Shown here: piece after piece, positions 1 to 9,023 of the stretch
Numbering within the stretch: the stretch's first letter is position 1
How the letters are laid out: each line of letters starts with the position of its first letter
Assembly: GCA_965203565.1 (NCBI GenBank)
Contig: OZ241896.1
Coordinates: 248,001 to 312,000, forward strand
Direction: 5' to 3'
DNA from: JAAXGX01 sp965203565
Lineage (GTDB): Bacteria > Acidobacteriota > Vicinamibacteria > Vicinamibacterales > UBA8438
Length of the DNA stretch: 64,000 bases
Notes under the pieces: generated by a model
What the model was told of the DNA's origin: nothing
Databases searched by the model: none
The model's input: only the letters and a program-made list of their open reading frames with translations
Made by a program: the position numbers and the translations under genes

Positions 1-1
1 G

Positions 2-139
2 CAGCTCGTGCGGGACCTGCAGCGCGACGGCTACCGGTGGTCTTCGCTGCTGCTCGGCGTCGCGGAGAGCGCGCCGTTCCGGATGCGGCGCGCGCCCGGC
101 CCGGCCGACGCGCCGGAGGCGACCGTCGCCGCGCGCTGA
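2..139 (+). CDS. C-terminal end of a DUF1592/DUF1588/DUF1585-type protein (5' cut by window edge)
   Basis: Only the last 45 codons are present, in frame from base 2 to a TGA at 137-139. The peptide contains LLLGVAESAPFRMRR, which matches the usual ending of the large haem/cytochrome-like proteins with DUF1592, DUF1588 and DUF1585 domains (a conserved LV..I..S.PFRMR close to the C-terminus). Genes of this type are normally followed by a DUF1552 gene, as here 39 bases downstream, so the two are probably one operon. The function of the family is not established; members are exported and common in Planctomycetota and Acidobacteriota. The call rests on this short motif and on the neighbour. Confidence 0.6.
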   Translation, partial: QLVRDLQRDGYRWSSLLLGVAESAPFRMRRAPGPADAPEATVAAR

Positions 140-178
140 ACGCCGTCAGACCGGTGGATTGATCCAAGGAGACCAGGC

Positions 179-1531
179 ATGTTCATCACCAGAAAGCAGT
201 TGCCCCGCCGCACGGTGTTGCGAGGACTGGGCGTCAGCATGGCGCTGCCGCTGCTCGACGGCATGGTTCCGGCGCTGACCGCGCTCAGCAGGACCGCGGC
301 GGCCCCCGTGCGGCGGTTCGGCGTGTTCTACGTGCCGAACGGGATGTCGATGCCGTACTGGTCGCCGAAGGCGGAAGGACCGCTGACCGAGCTCCCGCCG
401 ACGCTGCAGTCGCTCGCCGGGCTGGAGGACCGGGTGCTGATGTGCGGCGGACTCGCCGACGAAGCGGCCAACCTGGTGAAGGGAGGCGGCGACCACGCGC
501 GGTCGGCCGGCACCTTCCTGACCTGCGTCCCGTTCAAGATCACCGCCGGAGCCGACGTGTACGCCGCGGTGTCGGTCGACCAGATCGCCGCGCGGGAGCT
601 GTCGAAGGAGACCCAGTTGGCGTCGCTGGAGCTCGGGATCGAGTCGAACGCCATGCTCGGCTCGTGCGACGGCGGCGCGAGCTGCGCCTACACGAACACG
701 ATCGCCTGGCGCACGCCGACCACCCCGCTGCCGATCGAGAACGACCCGCGCGCCGTCTTCGAGCGGCTGTTCGGCACGAGCGGCAGCACCGACCCGGCGG
801 CGCGGCTGGCGCGCATCCGGCGCGACCGCACCATCCTGGACCTCGTCGGCGAGAAGCTGGGCGACCTCGAGCGGACGCTCGGTCCCGGAGACCGCGTGAA
901 GCTCGACGAGTACCTGGAGTCGGTGCGCGACATCGAGCGGCGGATCGAGATGGCGGAGCGCCAGAACACGCGCGAACTGCCGGTGGTCGATCAGCCGGTC
1001 GGCGTCCCGAACGACTACGCGGAGCACGCCAGGCTGATGATGGACCTGCTGGCGCTCGCCTTCCAGACCGACCTGACGCGGATCAGCACGTTCATGCTCG
1101 CCCGCGAGGTCTCGGGCCACGCCTATCCGGAGATCGGCGTGCCCGACTCGCACCATCCGCTGTCGCACCACCAGGACGAGCCGGCCAAGCTGGAGCGGCT
1201 GCACAAGATCAACGAGTACCACTTCCAGCAGTTCGCCCATCTCGTCAGGAAGCTGTCCGAGACGCCGGAGGGCGACGGGACGATGATGGACTCGACGCTG
1301 CTGCTGTACGGCACCGGGATCAGCGACAGCAACACCCACTTCCACGACGACCTGCCGATTGCGCTGATCGCCGGGAAGGACACCGGGATCACCGGCGGCC
1401 GGTACGTCCGGTACGCGGACGGCACGCCGCTGGCGAACCTCCACCTCTCGGTCCTCGAAAAGCTGGGAACGCCGGAGGAGATGCTCGGCGACAGCACCGG
1501 CACGCTGAAGCACGTGACCGGCCTCGCATGA
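179..1531 (+). CDS. DUF1552 domain-containing protein with Tat-type signal
   Basis: A 450-residue protein. The N-terminus carries a twin-arginine motif (PRRTVLRGLG, Arg10-Arg11) followed by a hydrophobic stretch, so export by the Tat pathway is likely. The body, with VFYVPNGM near residue 50 and a later LLYGTGISDSNTH, is typical of DUF1552, a sulfatase-like fold family of unknown substrate. The ATG is preceded by AAGGAG (166-171) at good spacing. The pairing with an upstream DUF1592-type gene is the usual arrangement. Its stop codon lies only ten bases from the 3' end of the convergent tRNA gene, leaving no room for a separate terminator. Confidence 0.85.
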   Translation: MFITRKQLPRRTVLRGLGVSMALPLLDGMVPALTALSRTAAAPVRRFGVFYVPNGMSMPYWSPKAEGPLTELPPTLQSLAGLEDRVLMCGGLADEAANLVKGGGDHARSAGTFLTCVPFKITAGADVYAAVSVDQIAARELSKETQLASLELGIESNAMLGSCDGGASCAYTNTIAWRTPTTPLPIENDPRAVFERLFGTSGSTDPAARLARIRRDRTILDLVGEKLGDLERTLGPGDRVKLDEYLESVRDIERRIEMAERQNTRELPVVDQPVGVPNDYAEHARLMMDLLALAFQTDLTRISTFMLAREVSGHAYPEIGVPDSHHPLSHHQDEPAKLERLHKINEYHFQQFAHLVRKLSETPEGDGTMMDSTLLLYGTGISDSNTHFHDDLPIALIAGKDTGITGGRYVRYADGTPLANLHLSVLEKLGTPEEMLGDSTGTLKHVTGLA

Positions 1532-1541
1532 AGGGGGGAAG

Positions 1542-1618
1542 TGGTGCCGGTGCAGGGACTTGAACCCCGGACCTAGCGGATATGAGCCGCTCGCTCTGAC
1601 CAGCTGAGCTACACCGGC
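1542..1618 (-). tRNA. tRNA with CAU anticodon (elongator Met or Ile2)
   Basis: A 77-base cloverleaf with acceptor stem GCCGGTG/CACCGGC, D-arm GCTC...GAGC, anticodon stem AGCGG/CCGCT around loop CTCATAT, T-arm CGGGG TTCAAGT CCCTG, discriminator A and an encoded CCA. The first acceptor pair is G1:C72, so it is not the initiator tRNA. The anticodon is CAU. The U at loop position 38 and the Ile2-like variable region and TTCAAGTCC T-arm leave elongator Met and lysidine-modified tRNA-Ile2 both possible. Confidence 0.9.
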
Positions 1619-1662
1619 ACGGCGCCGCAACCGGCAGACGCTCCATTATAGCGAACGCGCGG

Positions 1663-2733
1663 CTACAGGATCAGCATCGCGTCGCCGAAGCTGTAGAAGC
1701 GGTACCGCCGATCGATCGCTTCGCGGTAGGCGGCGAGGATCGTCTCGCGGCCGGCGAACGCGCAGGCCAGCAGCAGGAGCGACGAGCGCGGCAGGTGGAA
1801 GTTGGTCAGCAGGCCGCCCACCACCTGGAAGTCGAAGCGCCCGTGGATGTACAGGTCGGTCTCTCCCGCTCCCGGCTCCAGACGCCCGCCGTGGGCGCGG
1901 GCGACCGCTTCGAGCGTGCGGGTGGTGGTGGTCCCGACGGCGACGACCCGGCGCCCCTCGTCGAGCGCGCGGTTGATCGCGGCGGCCGTCGACGCCGTCA
2001 CCTCGTACCGCTCGGCGGCCACCCGGTGCTCTTCGATCCGGGCGGTCCGGACCGGCTCGAACGTCCCGTAGCCGACGTGCAGCGTGACGGCGCGGCGCTC
2101 GACTCCGCACGCCTGCAGGCGGCCCAGCAGCGCCGGAGTGAAATGCAGCCCGGCGGTCGGCGCCGCGACCGACCCGCGCGCCCGCGCATAGACCGTCTGG
2201 TACCGGCTGCGGTCGTCCGGCGTGTCGGGACGCCGGACGTACGGCGGCAGCGGCGCGCGCCCGATCGCTTCTATCGCCTCGTCGACGTCCCGCCCGCCAT
2301 CGGCGGTGAGCCGAACGGTCCGCCGTCCGTGGAACCGGCGGGCGAGCACTTCGAGCCGCAGCCGGAAGCCGCCGCCCTCGAAGACGGCCCGCCGCCCTTC
2401 CCTGAGCTTCTGTCCAGGATGCAGCAGCACGTCCCACCGGTCGCCGTCGAGCCGCGACAGCAGCAGGCACTCGACCGCTCCGCCGCTCGGGTCGCGCCGC
2501 CCGAGCAGCCGCGCCGGAACGACGCGCGTGTCGTTGACGACCAGCACGTCGCCCGGCTTCAGCAGCTCCGGGAGGTCGGCCACCCGCCGATGGGCGCGCC
2601 GCCCGGTGCTCGGGTCGAGCAGCAGCAGCCGGGCTTGGTCGCGGTCGGGGAGAGGCTCCTGCGCGATCATCTCGACCGGCAGGTCGTAGTCGAAATCGGA
2701 AAGCGGGGTCGGCAAACCGCGGGCGGGAGCCAT
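1663..2733 (-). CDS. queA: S-adenosylmethionine:tRNA ribosyltransferase-isomerase QueA
   Basis: A 356-residue protein of normal QueA length. It transfers and isomerises the ribosyl part of S-adenosylmethionine onto preQ1-modified tRNA to form epoxyqueuosine in tRNAs with GUN anticodons; a cytoplasmic enzyme. Family hallmarks are visible: LSDFDYDLPVEMIAQEPLPDRDQARLL at the start (here in two parts), VVNDTRVVPARL near residue 67, APTAGLHFT, and a C-terminal NFHLPRSSLL followed by FYSFGDAMLI. Convergent with the upstream DUF1552 gene across the tRNA. No tgt or queG is visible in the window, so the rest of the queuosine pathway must be elsewhere. Confidence 0.97.
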   Translation of the reverse strand: MAPARGLPTPLSDFDYDLPVEMIAQEPLPDRDQARLLLLDPSTGRRAHRRVADLPELLKPGDVLVVNDTRVVPARLLGRRDPSGGAVECLLLSRLDGDRWDVLLHPGQKLREGRRAVFEGGGFRLRLEVLARRFHGRRTVRLTADGGRDVDEAIEAIGRAPLPPYVRRPDTPDDRSRYQTVYARARGSVAAPTAGLHFTPALLGRLQACGVERRAVTLHVGYGTFEPVRTARIEEHRVAAERYEVTASTAAAINRALDEGRRVVAVGTTTTRTLEAVARAHGGRLEPGAGETDLYIHGRFDFQVVGGLLTNFHLPRSSLLLLACAFAGRETILAAYREAIDRRYRFYSFGDAMLIL

Positions 2734-2826
2734 CGCCGGTCAGCCGCAGACCGGAGCTGCTCCGATCACTGGCGCAGTTGACGGAGGCGGCGCGCTGACG
2801 AAAGACCGCCCGGCGTTGCGCGGCGA

Positions 2827-2852
2827 AGGGGAGGCCCCGACGGGCCTCCCCT
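2827..2852 (-). terminator. Strong hairpin downstream of the TonB-dependent receptor gene
   Basis: An 11-base-pair perfect GC-rich stem (AGGGGAGGCCC / GGGCCTCCCCT) with a CGAC loop lies about 36 bases past the receptor stop codon and before queA. There is no T-run on either strand, so it is terminator-like but not a classic intrinsic terminator; it could also protect mRNA 3' ends. Confidence 0.5.
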
Positions 2853-2888
2853 GAGGTTTGCGATGCGGCGCTCCGGTCGAACCGGGCG

Positions 2889-5800
2889 TCAGAAGTCCAA
2901 CTGGAAGGCGAACTTGGCCAGCCGGCCCGCCATGGTGACCTGCGGCGTCAGGTAACCGGCGCCGCTGCCGGTAGCGGAACCCCATCCGGGGGCCTCGCGC
3001 GTGACCGCGTTCGAGTTGAACAGGTTGAACAGGTCGAACATGGCCCGGAACTGCGTGCCGCCGGCCAGCCGGAAGATCTTCGTCAGCCGCAGGTCGAGCT
3101 GGTTGAACCGGTCGCCGTACCAGGAGCCGGGCGGAATCACGTCCACCTCTATCGAACCCTGCGTATGCGGCCGCCCGTTGACCAGCGCGGCGCCGCTGTA
3201 GACCACCTCGGCGATGCGCGACGGCCCTGGCTGGTTCTGGAGGGTGGCGGCGATCTGGATGTCGTACGGCAGCGTGTACGAACCGAGGAACTTCACCTGC
3301 GTCAGCCAGTTGTGGCTCGCGTCGCAGTACGACTGCGGGGTCACCGGAGACGTGGCGGCCCGCTCGTTGAACTGTTTCTCCGGCAGGGCGGTGATCAGAT
3401 CGCAATCGTTGGTGCTGGTGGCGCCGGTGCTCACGCCGCCCTGGATCAGCAGGTTTTCGAGCCGGCCGTCGATTGTGACGTCGAAACCCTGCCAGTTCTG
3501 GCTCTGGTCGCCGAAATTGCCGGCCGCGGTGAAGATGTTGTCCGGCGTCCCGATGGTGTCGGGCCGCTGGTCATAAAGCATGATCGACTGCGGCAGGTCG
3601 GGGTTCATGTCCCGAAGTCCCTGCGGGACGTCGACGCTGTACGCTTCGAAGTCGCCCGCGCTCAGATTCCGGTCGTCCTCCACGTAGAAGTTGATCCACG
3701 AGCGCCGGAAGAAGCCCACGTCGAGCGACAGACCGGGCAGCAGCTCCTGCTGCAGGCTCGCCGTGATCTCCCAGTTCGACTGCCGGTTCCCCCAGCCGTA
3801 GCGCCACGCCTCGTCGAAGAACGTGGTGGGGATCGGGTTGCCGAAGAACGGCGTCGGATTGGGCGAGAGCAGCTCGCCGTTCGGCTCGTTGATGAGCGGA
3901 TTGCCCTGCACGAGGCCGTCGCCGGCGATGCACTGCCCGGGCCACAGCTCGTTTTGCCAGGCCGTGCCGGTGCTGCCCAGCCCCGCATGCGGGATGCAGC
4001 CGGTAATTCCGTCCAGCCAGGTCCGGTTCATGGCGCGGTTGTTCAGGCCCGGGTTGAGGAGGTTGGCGATGTCGGTGGAGTTCCGTTTCCCGTAGCGGTG
4101 GGCGCCGAACTTGACCGCTGTCCGCCCGTCGCCGCGGACGTCCCACGCCACGCCGACCCGCGGCTGCAGGTCGTGCCAGCCGTTCGCCTTTTCCCCGGCG
4201 ATGAACAGGTCGTTCTCGCCCTGCAGCCAGGTGTTCATGCCGGGCGTGGCCTGATCGGGATAGCTCGACTCCTCGTAGTCGTAGCGCAGGCCGGCGTTGA
4301 TCGTCAGCCGGTCGAGCGTCCACTGCTCCTGTGCGTAGATCCCCATGTTGCGCGCCCGGTTGATCTGCCAGGCCGGCGTGCGGAACGTCGCCCGCACCGG
4401 CCGGCCGCCGACCACCAGGGCGTGGTACCAGTAGTCGTGGTTGTAGTTGATGGCGTTCTCGCCCAGCCACAGGCTGGTCATGCCGAACTTCAGGTTGTGG
4501 CTGCCGGTGACGTACGACACCGACCCGCGGATCATGTTGGTGTGCTTCGGGCTGTTGCGCTCCTGCGCGCCCGAGAACCAGCCCGACATGTTGCGCGTAG
4601 CCCACGTTCCGGGCACGTAGACGACGCCCGGCACGTTGAGGTTCGCTTCCGGCACGTCGTGCAGGTAGTAGCGCACGGGCAGCATGGACACGCCCGCCTC
4701 GAACAGCAGCCGGTTGGTGTGCGGCCGGGTCCAGGTGGCCTGGTACGTGTTCGTGCGGATGTCGCCGCCCAACGAGGCCTCCGGCGAGATCGCGATAGAC
4801 GCCAGCGTGCGGCCCTGCAGCAGATGCGGCTGGTCGGTGCTGCTGTTGGTCCAGTACAGCTTGAACTTGTCGCGCGGCGTGCCCTGGATCGTGAAGTTGA
4901 TCGATTGCTCGCGGATGGTCGTGGCGTCGATGGCCGGGTTGTCGAGGTCTTCGACCCTGCCCCAGTTCGTCGGGTCCGCGACGGCCTCCGGCGTCTGGTA
5001 GAAGACGCCGCCGGCGATGGTGTCGGCCTTCTGCGACGTGTGCGTCGCGAAGAACCAGATCCGGTCGCGGACGATCGGACCGCCGAACACCGGATTGATC
5101 GTCCAGACCTCGTCGATCAGGGTCGGCGTGAGGCTGGGGTTCTGCGCCAGCAGGTCGGCGTCGTCCTTGATGTTGTCGGCGTTCAGCCCCTTGAAGGCGA
5201 AGGTGGTGAAGAAGTGGCCGCTGAACTCGTTGCGGCCTTCGCGCGGGATCATGTTGATCCGCACGCCGCCCGATTCGATCTCGGCCGGACTGGCCGAGTA
5301 GTTGTAGGCGAGCTCCTCGAAGTTCGAGTCGGGGAAGACCGAGTAGTTGGCCCCCTGCGTCAGCGAGTCGCCGACGTCCATCCCGTTGATCTCGAGCTGC
5401 TGGTCCTCCTGGTCGCCGCCGTGGATCGCCAGCCGCTGGAGGGTCTGGCCGGCGATGCCGCCCTGGTCCTGCGACAGGCTCGACAAGTAGCTGTCGAAGC
5501 CGCCCATGCCCGGCACGAGGAGCGCGTACGCCTGGAACGACTTCCCGGTCGGGATGCTGTCGATGACCTCGCGGTCCATCACCTGCCGCTGCTCGACGTT
5601 CTGGATGTCGACGACCGGCGTGGCGCCGGAGACCGTGATCGTCTCCTCGATGTCGCCGACCGACAGCTCGACGTCGATGTTGGCCGTGAAGCCGCTGCTG
5701 AGCTCGACGCCTTCCCGGACCAGCGTGCCGAATCCGGGAAGCGAATACGTTACGTCGTAACGTCCCACCTCGAGGGAGACGATCAGATACTGCCCGTTGC

Positions 5801-6005
5801 CGTCGGTGACGGCCGTGCGGACCTGCTCGATCAGCGCGGGACTCCGCGCCTCGACCGTCACGCCGGGCAGCACGCCCCCCGTCGTGTCGGTGACCGTGCC
5901 GCCGATCGCCGAGTCCTGTGCAACGGCTGCGTGCGGCGCCAGCAGAATCGCGGCGGCCGCGGCAAGCGCCAGCGGGAACAGAGACAGCCGTCTACCGTGC
6001 GTCAT
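2889..6005 (-). CDS. TonB-dependent receptor, Oar-like, with N-terminal carboxypeptidase-regulatory-like domain
   Basis: About 1038 residues from the preferred start at 6005, where AAGGAG (6015-6020) sits nine bases upstream; an ATG twelve codons earlier lacks such a site. A signal peptide (about residues 1-30, ending AVAQ) precedes a CarboxypepD_reg-like beta-sandwich (GTVTDTTGGVLPGVTVEA, GRYDVTYSLPGF), then a plug region and a long beta-barrel that ends in phenylalanine (FAFQLDF), as outer-membrane proteins do. Members of this type import polymers or large ligands with energy from TonB and are strongly expanded in Acidobacteriota. The substrate cannot be read from the sequence and no TonB/ExbBD gene is near. 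The gene appears monocistronic, with palindromic sites upstream. Confidence 0.92.
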   Translation of the reverse strand: MTHGRRLSLFPLALAAAAAILLAPHAAVAQDSAIGGTVTDTTGGVLPGVTVEARSPALIEQVRTAVTDGNGQYLIVSLEVGRYDVTYSLPGFGTLVREGVELSSGFTANIDVELSVGDIEETITVSGATPVVDIQNVEQRQVMDREVIDSIPTGKSFQAYALLVPGMGGFDSYLSSLSQDQGGIAGQTLQRLAIHGGDQEDQQLEINGMDVGDSLTQGANYSVFPDSNFEELAYNYSASPAEIESGGVRINMIPREGRNEFSGHFFTTFAFKGLNADNIKDDADLLAQNPSLTPTLIDEVWTINPVFGGPIVRDRIWFFATHTSQKADTIAGGVFYQTPEAVADPTNWGRVEDLDNPAIDATTIREQSINFTIQGTPRDKFKLYWTNSSTDQPHLLQGRTLASIAISPEASLGGDIRTNTYQATWTRPHTNRLLFEAGVSMLPVRYYLHDVPEANLNVPGVVYVPGTWATRNMSGWFSGAQERNSPKHTNMIRGSVSYVTGSHNLKFGMTSLWLGENAINYNHDYWYHALVVGGRPVRATFRTPAWQINRARNMGIYAQEQWTLDRLTINAGLRYDYEESSYPDQATPGMNTWLQGENDLFIAGEKANGWHDLQPRVGVAWDVRGDGRTAVKFGAHRYGKRNSTDIANLLNPGLNNRAMNRTWLDGITGCIPHAGLGSTGTAWQNELWPGQCIAGDGLVQGNPLINEPNGELLSPNPTPFFGNPIPTTFFDEAWRYGWGNRQSNWEITASLQQELLPGLSLDVGFFRRSWINFYVEDDRNLSAGDFEAYSVDVPQGLRDMNPDLPQSIMLYDQRPDTIGTPDNIFTAAGNFGDQSQNWQGFDVTIDGRLENLLIQGGVSTGATSTNDCDLITALPEKQFNERAATSPVTPQSYCDASHNWLTQVKFLGSYTLPYDIQIAATLQNQPGPSRIAEVVYSGAALVNGRPHTQGSIEVDVIPPGSWYGDRFNQLDLRLTKIFRLAGGTQFRAMFDLFNLFNSNAVTREAPGWGSATGSGAGYLTPQVTMAGRLAKFAFQLDF

Positions 6006-6069
6006 CGTCCAGGTCTCCTTGCAAGGCCGAAGCATCTTCAAGCCAAGTCGCCGAGTGTGGCGCGAACCA

Positions 6070-6200
6070 CAAGACTTGAATGGAGTGCAACCATGATGCC
6101 AAGTGGATGCCGCTTGTTAACTTCTTGATTTCAAGTGCCTTCCCGGCGAAGCTGCCCGGCGCCGGCATTCAATTTTTTGGGGTGAATTCAAATAATTGAA
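6070..6200. promoter_or_regulatory. Cluster of CTTG/CAAG inverted repeats upstream of the receptor gene
   Basis: The 264 bases between the receptor (start 6005) and glcE (end 6270) are visibly more AT-rich than the surrounding genes and hold three short palindromes: CAAG-A-CTTG at 6070-6078, CTTGA-TT-TCAAG at 6124-6135 and TTCAA-ATAA-TTGAA at 6187-6200. Further single CAAG/CTTG words lie between them. This is the expected place for the receptor promoter and operator. No confident -35/-10 pair could be assigned. No other gene is seen in this gap. Confidence 0.35.
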
Positions 6201-6269
6201 CGTCAGGCGCTTCCTGACGCTCCCTCTTTCACGCCTTGCGCCGGCCGGACGCGGCGATCGACCTGCCGG

Positions 6270-7544
6270 CTACAGACCGCCCGGTCCGCGGCCGGTGTTC
6301 AGGACGCCGTCCGGATCGAACCGGCGCTTGATCGCCTCCATCACCCGGCGGCTGTCGCCGATCGGGCCCCACGCATCGATGCGGCGGCGCAAGACGGGAT
6401 CGCTGCGGCGGATGACGGCCGAGCCGCGGCCTGCCGGCAGGTGCGACCGAAGCTCTTCAACGAGGCTTGCCTGCACGTCCACCGGCCCGTCGAGCCGCAC
6501 GTCGACGACGCCGAGACCGGCGCGGCCGGCGACCGCCAGGTCGACGCCGCCGGCGGCGGCGCGGCCGCGGAGTCGGGCGAGCGTCGGGAACAGGTCCGCG
6601 GGTGCGGTGCTCAGCTTGACCAGCGCGCCGACGCCGGACCAGTGCGCCGCATGCCGGCTCCAGGCCGCTCGCTCGGTCTCGCCGGCGAGCACGGCGGCCG
6701 ACCCGCGCGCGCCGACGATCTCGCATGCGGCGGCGGCCTGCTGCGCGACGGACGCCTCGACCGACTCGAACCGGATCAGCAGGCGGGTCGGCGGCGAGGC
6801 GACCTCTATCGCGGTCGGCGTCAACGCCGATTTCGCCAGATCGTCGGCGACGGGCGCGGCGGCTTCGAGATCGCCGACCTCCACTTTCACCGTCCGGGAC
6901 GCCGGCGGGAGCGGCGCGAGCTTGAAGGTGGCGGTGAGGACGACGCCGAGACAGCCGAACGAGCCGGTCAGCAGCCGGGAGAGGTCGTAGCCGGCGACGT
7001 TCTTGACGACGGCGCCGCCGGCCTTCGCCACCCGCCCGTCGATGCGCGCCAGCGTGACGCCGATGATCGCATCGCGCGGCGCGCCGTGACCGTGCCGCCG
7101 CGGGCCGCTGTCGTTCGTCGCCACGATGCCGCCGACGGTGGCGCGGTCCGGCCAGGGGGGATCCCACGGAAGGCGCTGACCGTGCGCGGCCAGCGCGGCG
7201 TTGGTCGAAGCAAGCGTCGTCCCGGCTTCCACCGTCGCAGTCAGGTCGCCGTGCCGATGATCGACGGCGCCGCGGAGTGCGGCCGTGGAGAGGAGCAGGT
7301 CGGCCGGCGCCGCCGGCGCTCCCCACTCCAGCTTGGTGCGTCCCCCGGCGACCAGCACCCGGAGCCGCTCGGACGCCGCCCACGCCAGCGCCGCCGCCAG
7401 CGCGTCGCGGGTCGCCGGCTCGGCCGCCAGCCGCGGCCGGACGCCGTCGACGGCGTCGTGGACGCCGGCGACGCGCGCTGCGCCGGCGCCCACCCGGGCC
7501 GCCAGTCGATCGAGGAGCGCAGCCGTCGACGCGACGGCCGGCAT
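6270..7544 (-). CDS. glcE: Glycolate oxidase FAD-binding subunit GlcE
   Basis: A 424-residue FAD-binding oxidoreductase of the GlcE type. It carries a PCMH-type FAD domain with VLVAGGRTKLEWG (about residue 65), the PWPDRATVGGIVATNDSGPRR segment (in two parts) and GGAVVKNVAGYDLSRLLTGS (about residue 180), which are the conserved GlcE signature regions. GlcE works with GlcD and GlcF to oxidise glycolate to glyoxylate, passing electrons to the membrane. It follows glcD with a one-base overlap (TGATG), so the two are translationally coupled. The iron-sulfur subunit GlcF is not present downstream, where the next gene is the TonB receptor. Confidence 0.92.
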   Translation of the reverse strand: MPAVASTAALLDRLAARVGAGAARVAGVHDAVDGVRPRLAAEPATRDALAAALAWAASERLRVLVAGGRTKLEWGAPAAPADLLLSTAALRGAVDHRHGDLTATVEAGTTLASTNAALAAHGQRLPWDPPWPDRATVGGIVATNDSGPRRHGHGAPRDAIIGVTLARIDGRVAKAGGAVVKNVAGYDLSRLLTGSFGCLGVVLTATFKLAPLPPASRTVKVEVGDLEAAAPVADDLAKSALTPTAIEVASPPTRLLIRFESVEASVAQQAAAACEIVGARGSAAVLAGETERAAWSRHAAHWSGVGALVKLSTAPADLFPTLARLRGRAAAGGVDLAVAGRAGLGVVDVRLDGPVDVQASLVEELRSHLPAGRGSAVIRRSDPVLRRRIDAWGPIGDSRRVMEAIKRRFDPDGVLNTGRGPGGL

Positions 7545-8992
7545 CAGACCCGCTCCGCCAGGCCGGCCGCCTCAGCCGGCCGCCGGCGGTAGGGGCCGGG
7601 CGTTTCGCCGCAGAGGCGCGGCGTCGGAAACACCTTTCCGGGATTGCAGAGGTAGCCGGGGTCGAACGCGCACCGCACGAGCTGCATGGTGTCAAGATCG
7701 TTCTCGTCGAACATCTTCGGCAGGTGCTCCGCCTTGTCGGCGCCGACGCCGTGCTCGCCGGTGATCGACCCGCCGGCGTCGAGGCAGTACGTCAGGATCT
7801 CCGACGCGACCTCCTGCGCGAGGTCGGCCTGGCCCGGGATCCGTTCGTCGTAGCAGACCAGCGGATGGAGGTTGCCGTCGCCGGCGTGGAACACGTTGCC
7901 GATCCTGAGGCCGGAACGCTCGGACAGGCCGCGGATCCGGCCGAGCACCTCCGACAGCCGGGTGCGGGGAATGACGCCGTCCTGCACGTAATAGCTGGGC
8001 GAAACGCGCCCCATCGCCGCGAAAGCCGCCTTGCGTCCCCGCCAGAACCGCGCCCGCTCGTCGTCGGTCCGGGCGACCCGGATCTCGGCCGCTCCCGCGC
8101 CGGCGCAGACCTCCTCGACGCGGCCGAAGAGCGCCGTCACGTCCGCTTCGGCGCCGTCGAGCTCGACGATCAGGATCGCCTCGGCGGCCGGGAAGCCCGG
8201 ACGGACCGCCGCCTCGGCCGCCTCCGCCGTCAGCCGGTCCATCATCTCGACCGCGGCCGGGATGATGCCGGCGCCGATGATGCCCGACACCGCGCCGCCC
8301 GCCGCTTCGGTCGAGTCGAACGCCGCCAGCAGCGTCCGGACCGCGGCAGGCTTCCGCAGCAGGTTCAGCGTCACCTCGGTGACCACCGCCAGCGTCCCTT
8401 CCGACCCGACCAGCACGCCGAGCAGGTCGAGGCCGGGCGGATCGAGCGCCGGCCCGCCGATGCGGATCGTTTCGCCGTCCGGCAGCACCGCCTCCACCCC
8501 GAGCACGTGATGCACGGTGAACCCGTACTTCAGGCAGTGGGCGCCGCCGGAGTTCTCCGCGACGTTCCCGCCTATCGAACAGATCACCTGGCTCGACGGA
8601 TCGGGCGCGTAGTAGCAGCCGTCGCTCGCCACCGCCTTGCTGACGTCGAGGTTCATCACGCCCGGCTCGACGGTGATCGTGCGGTTCGGGATGTCGATAT
8701 CCAGGATCCGGTTCATCCGCGCCGTCACGATCAGGACGCCGTCCGGATGCGGCATGGCACCGCCCGACAGGCCGGTCCCCTGGCCGCGCGCCACGAACGG
8801 AACGCCGTGCTCGTGGCAGAGGCGGACGACGCGCCGCACCTGATCCGCACTGGTCGGGAGAACCGCGACGCCCGGCTTCGCGCGCAGCTTCACCAGACCG
8901 TCGGTCTCGTACGTCAGCAGCTCGCCGTGGTCGCGCACGACGCCGTCGACGCCGACGATCGTCTCGAGACGGGCGAGAAAGGTCTTGTCCAC
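7544..8992 (-). CDS. glcD: Glycolate oxidase subunit GlcD (FAD-linked oxidase)
   Basis: 482 residues, close to the E. coli GlcD length. The FAD-binding PCMH domain shows VARGQGTGLSGGA (about residue 70) and GGNVAENSGGAHCLKYG (about residue 140); the C-terminal FAD-linked oxidase domain ends with NVFHAGDGNLHPL and GSITGEHGVG, both diagnostic. It is the catalytic flavoprotein for glycolate (or D-lactate-like 2-hydroxyacid) oxidation. Start is GTG at 8992. It heads a two-gene glcDE operon; the 31 bases upstream end at the direct repeat flanking a MITE, so its promoter must lie in or beyond that element. Confidence 0.93.
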   Translation of the reverse strand: MDKTFLARLETIVGVDGVVRDHGELLTYETDGLVKLRAKPGVAVLPTSADQVRRVVRLCHEHGVPFVARGQGTGLSGGAMPHPDGVLIVTARMNRILDIDIPNRTITVEPGVMNLDVSKAVASDGCYYAPDPSSQVICSIGGNVAENSGGAHCLKYGFTVHHVLGVEAVLPDGETIRIGGPALDPPGLDLLGVLVGSEGTLAVVTEVTLNLLRKPAAVRTLLAAFDSTEAAGGAVSGIIGAGIIPAAVEMMDRLTAEAAEAAVRPGFPAAEAILIVELDGAEADVTALFGRVEEVCAGAGAAEIRVARTDDERARFWRGRKAAFAAMGRVSPSYYVQDGVIPRTRLSEVLGRIRGLSERSGLRIGNVFHAGDGNLHPLVCYDERIPGQADLAQEVASEILTYCLDAGGSITGEHGVGADKAEHLPKMFDENDLDTMQLVRCAFDPGYLCNPGKVFPTPRLCGETPGPYRRRPAEAAGLAERV

Positions 8993-9023
8993 AGCAGCCG
9001 GCCGTCCGGCGAGCCTTTGCTAC

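Noticed and set aside
1542..1618. Initiator tRNA-fMet from the CAU anticodon
   Set aside because: The first acceptor pair is G:C, while initiator tRNAs carry a mismatch there.
3165..6128. A 987-codon open frame antisense to the TonB receptor
   Set aside because: Arg/Asp/Val-rich composition without domains is typical of antisense frames in GC-rich coding DNA; the receptor on the other strand is clear.
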